A DNA stretch of 64,000 nt, from positions 1-64,000 of the forward strand of contig CAWAFX010000003.1 of assembly GCA_963781495.1 (NCBI GenBank). Direction: 5' to 3'. Under the pieces are notes generated by a model. That model had not been told where the DNA came from, ran no database searches, and was given only the letters and a program-made list of their open reading frames with translations. Every line of letters starts with the position of its first letter. Within the stretch, counting starts at the first letter, position 1. The translations under genes and the position numbers were made by a program. This DNA comes from Mayfieldus sp963781495 (lineage in GTDB: Bacteria; Actinomycetota; Thermoleophilia; Solirubrobacterales; 70-9). Positions 59,444 to 64,000 of the stretch are shown here, one piece after another.

Positions 59444-61366
59444 TTGAGCGCGCGGGATGCCCATCTCATCGATCGGCGGGGCGGACGTAGCCGGATGCAC
59501 TGGCTTTCGGCCCTGCTCTCGCTCAGCTTCGCCCTCGTGGGCGGCGCTCTGGGCCCGGCCCCCGCACTGGCCACGATCTTTCCGGTCAGCACCACAGCCG
59601 ATTCCGGCGCCGGCTCCCTGCGTGACGCGATCGGCACCGCGAACACAACGCCGGGCCTCGACACGATCAGCTTCGGCATCGGCAGCGGGCCGCAGACGAT
59701 CAGCCCGACCTCGGCGCTGCCGACGATCACCGACCCGGTGGTCATCGACGCCACCGGCCAGCCCGGCTTCGGCGGGGTGCCCCTGATCCGCCTCGACGGC
59801 GCCGGCGCCGGAGCGGGCGCCACCGGCTTGCTGATCACGGCGGGCTCGAGCACCGTCCGCGGCCTCGAGATCACCGGCTGGAGCAATCGCGGCATCGAGC
59901 TCTCGGGTGCGGGCTCGAACCTGGTCGCCGGCGACTACATCGGCACTGACGGAACCACTGCGCTCCCCAACGGCGCTGCCGGGCTCATCGTCGACGCTGC
60001 CTCCGTGGGCAACACGATCGGGGGGACCGTCGCCGCCGACCGCAACCTCGTCTCCGGTGGCAGCAGCCGTGGGATCACGATCTCTGGGAGCGGGACGAAC
60101 GGCAACCTGATCGAGGGCAATTTCATCGGCACCAATGCCGCCGGCACCAGCGCGATTCCCAACCAGCTAGACGGTGTGCTGGTCGTCAACGGCGCGACCG
60201 GCAACACGACCGGTGGCACGTCCCCCGGAACCGCGAACCTGATCTCAGGGAATACCCTCGCCGGGGTCGACATCACCGCCGCCAGCCAGAACCCGATCGT
60301 CGGCAACCTGATCGGCACCGATGCCTCGGGCACCAAATCGGTTCCCAACCAGAAGGGAGTGGGCCTCGGCGGCGGCGCTCCCTTCAACCCCGTTGGCGGC
60401 ACGACTCCGGCGGCCCGCAACGTGATCTCCGGCAACACCGACCGCGGGGTCGTGATCGGCGCCGCCGGCTCCAACAACAACACCGTCTCTGGCAACTACA
60501 TCGGCCTCGACGTCGCCGCCAATCCGCTGCCGAACGGCTTCGGCGGTGTGCTGGTCTTCAACAACGCCAAGAACAACGTGATCGGCGGCTCGGTTCCCGG
60601 TGCCGGCAACGCGATCGCCTACAACGCGGCGATGAGCGACCCGGCGGCGACGCTGAAGGGCGGGGTGGGGGTGATCGTCGACGGTGGCAATGCGACAGGG
60701 AACTCGGTCCTCGCGAACTCGATCTTCTCCAACGCCAGCAGGATCGGGATCGACCTCGCCCGTGGCGGCAACGGCAATCAGCCCCCGCCGGCGGTCGCCT
60801 CGATAACGACCGGCCGCAAGTCGACCAGGATCTCGGGGACGACACCGAACGCCAACGCCCGGGTCGAGGTCTTCTCCAACGCGAACTGCGGCGATCCCGA
60901 GGGAAAGGCGTTCCTGGGCTCGGCCCACGTCTCCGGGAACGGCTGGTCGCTCAGGGTCGCCCGCCTGAGGGCCGGCAGGGGAGTGACGGCGACCGACACC
61001 CATGCTTCGACCTCGAACACCTCGCCCTTCTCGAACTGTCGCAGTGTGCCGGGCCGATTCAAATGTGCCGGTAGGACCGCCACGATCGTCGGCAGCGCCA
61101 GGAAGGACGTCTTGAAAGGCACCAGGCGCCGCGACGTGATCGTCGCCCGCGGCGGCAACGACGTCGTGCGAGGGATGCGCGGCAACGACCTCCTCTGCGG
61201 CGGCCCCGGAAAGGACAAGCTGTTCGGCGGCGCCGGCAGGGACAAGTTGCTCGGTCAGGGAGGGAACGACCGGCTGTTCGGCGGCCCCGGCCGCGACGCG
61301 CTCTTCGGCGGCCCCGGCCGGGACCGGCTGCGTGGAGGCGGCGGCAGGGACCGGGTGCACAGGTAG
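59444..61366 (+). CDS. secreted beta-helix protein with C-terminal RTX repeats
   Basis: 640 residues from a TTG. Signal peptide (LSALLSLSFALVGGALGPAPALA), then a CSLREA-like start (VSTTADSGAGSLRDAI), a right-handed parallel beta-helix built of repeats such as GNLIGTDASGTKSVPNQ and GNYIGLDVAANPLPNG, and from about residue 560 tandem calcium-binding nonapeptides (GGxGxDxLxGG type). RTX repeats fold on binding calcium outside the cell. A type I secretion system is not in the window and the signal peptide suggests Sec export. Probably a surface or matrix protein. Confidence 0.85.
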   Translation: MSARDAHLIDRRGGRSRMHWLSALLSLSFALVGGALGPAPALATIFPVSTTADSGAGSLRDAIGTANTTPGLDTISFGIGSGPQTISPTSALPTITDPVVIDATGQPGFGGVPLIRLDGAGAGAGATGLLITAGSSTVRGLEITGWSNRGIELSGAGSNLVAGDYIGTDGTTALPNGAAGLIVDAASVGNTIGGTVAADRNLVSGGSSRGITISGSGTNGNLIEGNFIGTNAAGTSAIPNQLDGVLVVNGATGNTTGGTSPGTANLISGNTLAGVDITAASQNPIVGNLIGTDASGTKSVPNQKGVGLGGGAPFNPVGGTTPAARNVISGNTDRGVVIGAAGSNNNTVSGNYIGLDVAANPLPNGFGGVLVFNNAKNNVIGGSVPGAGNAIAYNAAMSDPAATLKGGVGVIVDGGNATGNSVLANSIFSNASRIGIDLARGGNGNQPPPAVASITTGRKSTRISGTTPNANARVEVFSNANCGDPEGKAFLGSAHVSGNGWSLRVARLRAGRGVTATDTHASTSNTSPFSNCRSVPGRFKCAGRTATIVGSARKDVLKGTRRRDVIVARGGNDVVRGMRGNDLLCGGPGKDKLFGGAGRDKLLGQGGNDRLFGGPGRDALFGGPGRDRLRGGGGRDRVHR

Positions 61367-61428
61367 GCAGCCCGATCGCGTGAGCTGACGACTAAAGCGC
61401 CTTCACCTGTTGTCGATTAAGGGCCGAA

Positions 61429-62598
61429 GTGATTTCACGTCCGATTGGTCTATTGCTGGCCGTCGCCTTGGCGCTGCTGCCGGCAGCGATCTTCTTCGAA
61501 GTGCACCGCCTACTGGTGTCGAAGGCTCAAGGCCACGACTCGCGGATGCTCTCGGTCCAGCAGTGCAAGGAGATCGGGGTTCCGATCTGCGTCCAGACCT
61601 CGGGACGCCCGACGAAACCGCCGCTCAGCGTGCAGCCCCGCCCCCGGCTGCTGTTCCTCGGCGGCTCTCCGCGCCACCCAATCACCGAGGCAGACGCGAT
61701 GAAGGTCACCCAGACGCTCTGGGGACTGCGGGAGCATGCTTTGGCGACCAATGACACCAGGGCTCTGAGAAGCCTCGAGACCGATCCGCTTCGATGGGGA
61801 GAGACGGCGCAGCTCGACTGGTATCGCGGCCTCGGGGTGCCGTCGCAGCGGCGGGCGCGCGACGGGATCCGTTTTCGGGTCCACCTGCCGCGGTCGAAGG
61901 GGTTTCCCAGGGTCTTCCTCGCTGACGTCTTCACCACCCCGCCGTCTTCGGCCGACAACTTGCCTTCGGGCTTCCCGTGGATCGAGACGATCGTCTTCAT
62001 GCGTCCAAGGCCACAGGTTCCGTGGCGGGCGTCCCTGGCTGCGGGAACCTCGGTCAGCCGGGGCTTCGATCCCTCGCTGGCAGCGCCGCGGACGACGACG
62101 GCGCCGCTGCGGCCCTGGATCAGGCCGGGTGGAGCGTTGGCGAGGCTGGCGGCGTATTACCAGCGCTGGAAGCAGGCGGACCATCCGTTTCCATCGATCT
62201 TCCGGCCCGGACTCTGGACGACGGAGCATGGACATGCCATCGCCGATGATCCGCAGGGGGCGGTAAGCCAGCAGGGAGTGCAGCGATACGTCCGTTACTT
62301 CACCCGCCCCGCCCAGGACGGCGTCTACACGTTCCCCCTCGTTCGCGGAGCAAGCCTAGTCTGCGGGACCGTCCGCGCCACAGCCATCGACACCTCGAGC
62401 GCCGGGCTGGGCGGCGGCTATCTGCTTCAAAACTCCCTGCGGACCAACTGGGGCGGACAGCTGTTGCCGGGCGAGTATGAGGCGATCAAGGAGCGCACTC
62501 GGCGAGCCACCTGCATCCGGGTGCCCAGGCGACGCTCCCAAGGCCTGTCCGTCGTCGCCTCGATGCCCGAGAAGAGGGTCACCGGCGTATACCGCTGA
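61429..62598 (+). CDS. exported protein of unknown function
   Basis: 389 residues from the GTG at 61429. One N-terminal hydrophobic segment (IGLLLAVALALLPAAIFF) is a signal or anchor. The rest is soluble, Arg-rich, with CKEIGVPICV (possible disulfide), FPSIFRPGLWTTEHGHAI and SLVCGTVRATAIDTSS. I do not recognise a family. It follows the RTX gene after 62 bases and might be co-transcribed. Confidence 0.65.
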   Translation: MISRPIGLLLAVALALLPAAIFFEVHRLLVSKAQGHDSRMLSVQQCKEIGVPICVQTSGRPTKPPLSVQPRPRLLFLGGSPRHPITEADAMKVTQTLWGLREHALATNDTRALRSLETDPLRWGETAQLDWYRGLGVPSQRRARDGIRFRVHLPRSKGFPRVFLADVFTTPPSSADNLPSGFPWIETIVFMRPRPQVPWRASLAAGTSVSRGFDPSLAAPRTTTAPLRPWIRPGGALARLAAYYQRWKQADHPFPSIFRPGLWTTEHGHAIADDPQGAVSQQGVQRYVRYFTRPAQDGVYTFPLVRGASLVCGTVRATAIDTSSAGLGGGYLLQNSLRTNWGGQLLPGEYEAIKERTRRATCIRVPRRRSQGLSVVASMPEKRVTGVYR

Positions 62599-62632
62599 AT
62601 GTCCACTGCTTCTTGGCTCGCGGGACCGTGAG

Positions 62633-62950
62633 CTATCGGTAGCCCACGAAAAGCGTCACCCTGGCGCCGCTGCGGATCTGCTCGCCGCTGTCGGGCACCT
62701 GCCGGACCACGTGACCGGGGCCGGATCCGAGCAATCCGAACACGTCGACGGGCCGGCTCTGGCGCACGACCCTGTATTTGAGCCCCACCGCCTCGACCTT
62801 GGCCTGGGCGACGCTCGCGCGGTCGCCGAGCAGCGACGGGACCTTGACGTCCTCGTTCGAGATCTGCAGCCCGGCCAGCGAGAGCACCGCGACCAGCACG
62901 AGTCCGACCAGGACCGCGCCGGTAAGGCCGCCAAGGACGAAGCGATTCAC
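62633..62950 (-). CDS. membrane-anchored PASTA-domain protein
   Basis: 105 residues. One membrane helix (LTGAVLVGLVLVAVLSLAGL) and one PASTA domain (VKVPSLLGDRASVAQAKVEA to GARVTLFVGYR). PASTA domains bind muropeptides or beta-lactams. There is no kinase or PBP domain attached. Confidence 0.8.
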   Translation of the reverse strand: MNRFVLGGLTGAVLVGLVLVAVLSLAGLQISNEDVKVPSLLGDRASVAQAKVEAVGLKYRVVRQSRPVDVFGLLGSGPGHVVRQVPDSGEQIRSGARVTLFVGYR

Positions 62951-63002
62951 GAGGCCTCTGATGGTGGCATGGCGCTGACCCCAGCCGTGGGAGCCTGCGC
63001 CG

Positions 63003-63614
63003 CTAGATCTCCCGGTCCCGCCACGCCTGCTGCCCGCCCCAGACCAGGAATCCGGAGATCACGAGCGCGGCGACGGGGTCGGCCCACCACCACCCGAGCG
63101 CGCTCTGCAGTACCAGTCCCGCCAGGGTGATCGTCGCTAGGGCGACGCCGGAGGTGGTCAGCAGCGCGTCGGCGCGCAGGGCGCGGCTGCCGAGCTCGTC
63201 GGCAAGCCGGTACTTGGCGACGGCAAGGAAAGGAAGGACCAGTAGCGACGCGCTTGCCTCGGCGATCCCGAAGCCGCTCGACTCACCGTGGTGGCCGCTG
63301 ACCAGCGAATGCACGGCCCGGATCGCCAGGTACACGGCGACGAGGGCGAAGGCGACCGCCGCCATCGTCAGCGCCCTCTGCTCGAGCCGCTCGGCGTGCT
63401 CGTCGTGCCCGCGCTCGGCGATCCGAAAGCGCCATATGAGCAGCACCGAGACCGAGGAGTCGAGCACGGCGTTGAATCCGAAGCCGATCAGCGAGAGCCC
63501 GCCGGTCGCCACCGCGGTCGCGATGGCGGCGGCGCCGATGACGAGGTTCCAGGCGACGGTCGCCACCGAGAGGTGGATTGCGCGGCGCAGCGGTGGCCCA
63601 GCCGGGGTGCTCAT
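63003..63614 (-). CDS. cation transporter, CDF-like membrane protein
   Basis: 203 residues from the ATG at 63614. Six helices in the cation diffusion facilitator pattern: SLIGFGFNAVLDSSVSVLLIWRF, EQRALTMAAVAFALVAVYLA, and SRALRADALLTTSGVALATI, with DP in WWADPVAALVISGFLVW. The usual HxxxD metal pair is NAVLD and RADALL here, so its substrate is uncertain. A C-terminal cytosolic domain is missing. The start is fixed by a TACGCT box (63626-63621) 6 bases upstream. Confidence 0.8.
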   Translation of the reverse strand: MSTPAGPPLRRAIHLSVATVAWNLVIGAAAIATAVATGGLSLIGFGFNAVLDSSVSVLLIWRFRIAERGHDEHAERLEQRALTMAAVAFALVAVYLAIRAVHSLVSGHHGESSGFGIAEASASLLVLPFLAVAKYRLADELGSRALRADALLTTSGVALATITLAGLVLQSALGWWWADPVAALVISGFLVWGGQQAWRDREI

Positions 63615-63620
63615 CGACAG

Positions 63621-63645
63621 AGCGTATGGCGCCGCCCCATAATCA
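63621..63645. promoter_or_regulatory. two divergent leaderless -10 boxes
   Basis: TACGCT on the minus strand (63626-63621) for the cation transporter and TAATCA on the plus strand (63640-63645) for the receiver protein, each 6 bases from its start codon. Confidence 0.5.
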
Positions 63646-63651
63646 AGGGGC

Positions 63652-64000
63652 GTGAACGGCTCTGACCCCCGAGCACAGCCCGTCTTCCTCGTAGTCGATG
63701 ATGACGCCGAGGCCCTGCGGCGGATTGAGGCCACGCTCACCGACCGCTACGGCAGCCACTACCGGGTCGTCTGCCACGACTCGGCTTCGGGCGCGCTGGA
63801 GGCGATGGGCGAGTTGACGAAGCAGGGGGTCGAGGTCGCCGTCGTGCTCGCCGACCAGACCCTGCCAGAGATGGAGGGGCGCCACCTGCTCTACGAGGTC
63901 GGCGAGATCCAGCCGCTCGCCAAGCGGGCGCTGCTGATCCGCTGGGGGGAGTGGGGCGATCCCGAAACCGCCGAGGCGATCCACACCGGCATGGCGCGCG
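63652..64000 (+). CDS. receiver-domain protein, 5' part (probably fused to thioredoxin reductase)
   Basis: 116 codons to the window end. FLVVDDDAEALRRIEATLTD is a receiver domain with acidic pocket; VVLADQTLPEMEG holds the phospho-accepting Asp. RYGSHYRVVCHDSASGALEAM and LAKRALLIRWGEWG match the receiver of 'fused response regulator/thioredoxin-disulfide reductase' proteins, but the reductase part lies outside. GTG start 6 bases after TAATCA (63640-63645). It is divergent from the cation transporter. Confidence 0.75.
   Translation, partial: MNGSDPRAQPVFLVVDDDAEALRRIEATLTDRYGSHYRVVCHDSASGALEAMGELTKQGVEVAVVLADQTLPEMEGRHLLYEVGEIQPLAKRALLIRWGEWGDPETAEAIHTGMAR

Noticed and set aside
1..64000. CRISPR arrays, insertion sequences and prophage genes
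   Set aside because: No regularly spaced direct repeats, transposase, capsid, terminase or other phage motifs were found by eye.

Overview
The window is a gene-dense, very GC-rich segment of an actinobacterial chromosome, most likely from the class Thermoleophilia (order Solirubrobacterales or a relative). That placement is an inference. It rests on the actinobacterial gene order tlyA-nadK-recN-steA-steB-pyrG-NUDIX-xerD (the order of Rv1694-Rv1701 in Mycobacterium tuberculosis), on secreted families typical of Solirubrobacterales (proteins beginning 'FANVASALALFIALGGTAWG', RTX and IPT/TIG surface proteins, several SnoaL-like proteins), and on the very common use of GTG and TTG starts.

Layout. 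1-6920: the 5' part of a tRNA on the minus strand, an M29-like aminopeptidase with a formiminotransferase, a lone WxL-domain surface protein ended by a strong terminator, a small membrane protein, an MBL-fold hydrolase, then hisS-aspS. 6947-7098: a strong candidate 6S RNA. 7100-12329: a DUF5946 gene and a NifU/IscU-like-MnmA fusion fired from one symmetric promoter, a peroxiredoxin, and alaS. 12335-19663: ruvX-mltG-aroE, an HtrA-like protease, and aroC-aroKB(fusion)-aroQ. 19695-27429: pepQ, an EamA exporter, two secreted poly-histidine peptides with matching ECF-type promoters, LtrA, then efp-nusB-(xseB-like)-ispA-dxs. 27416-31146: membrane proteins, a tandem STAS pair, and a three-gene SnoaL/ABM-like operon bracketed by two near-identical hairpins. 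31283-45108: tlyA-nadK, an MFS exporter, recN-steA-steB, a MraY/WecA-like membrane protein, pyrG, a SnoaL protein, an M20 peptidase, a DUF3866 gene, a NUDIX gene and xerD. 45161-53288: a lipoprotein, mutM, a secreted esterase, a P1/NylC-type hydrolase, recO, an SDR, dgt-dnaG and tRNA-Asn. 53304-64000: a GT1-like glycosyltransferase, SDR, a thioredoxin-like lipoprotein with an HPt protein, secreted surface proteins, tRNA-Met, an RTX beta-helix protein, a PASTA protein, a cation transporter, and the 5' end of a receiver-domain protein. No stretch over 300 bases lacks a gene. The longest gaps are 28425-28645, 6921-7099 and 1951-2091.

Two genome-wide patterns stand out. First, at least 12 genes have a TANNNT-like -10 hexamer ending exactly 6 bases before the start codon, which predicts leaderless mRNAs. 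This let me correct many starts. Second, six genes (mnmA, a poly-His peptide, steB, a MraY/WecA-like gene, dgt with three events, an IPT/TIG protein) are each broken by single extra bases. All eight events have the same sign, and each gene becomes a whole number of codons once they are removed. Residual insertion errors in the assembly are the simplest explanation.

The genes are mainly housekeeping: charging of tRNAs, shikimate pathway (aroE, C, K, B, Q), isoprenoid precursors, peptidoglycan release and cell separation (mltG, steAB), replication and repair (dnaG, recN, recO, mutM, ruvX, xerD). No transposase, prophage or CRISPR array was seen.
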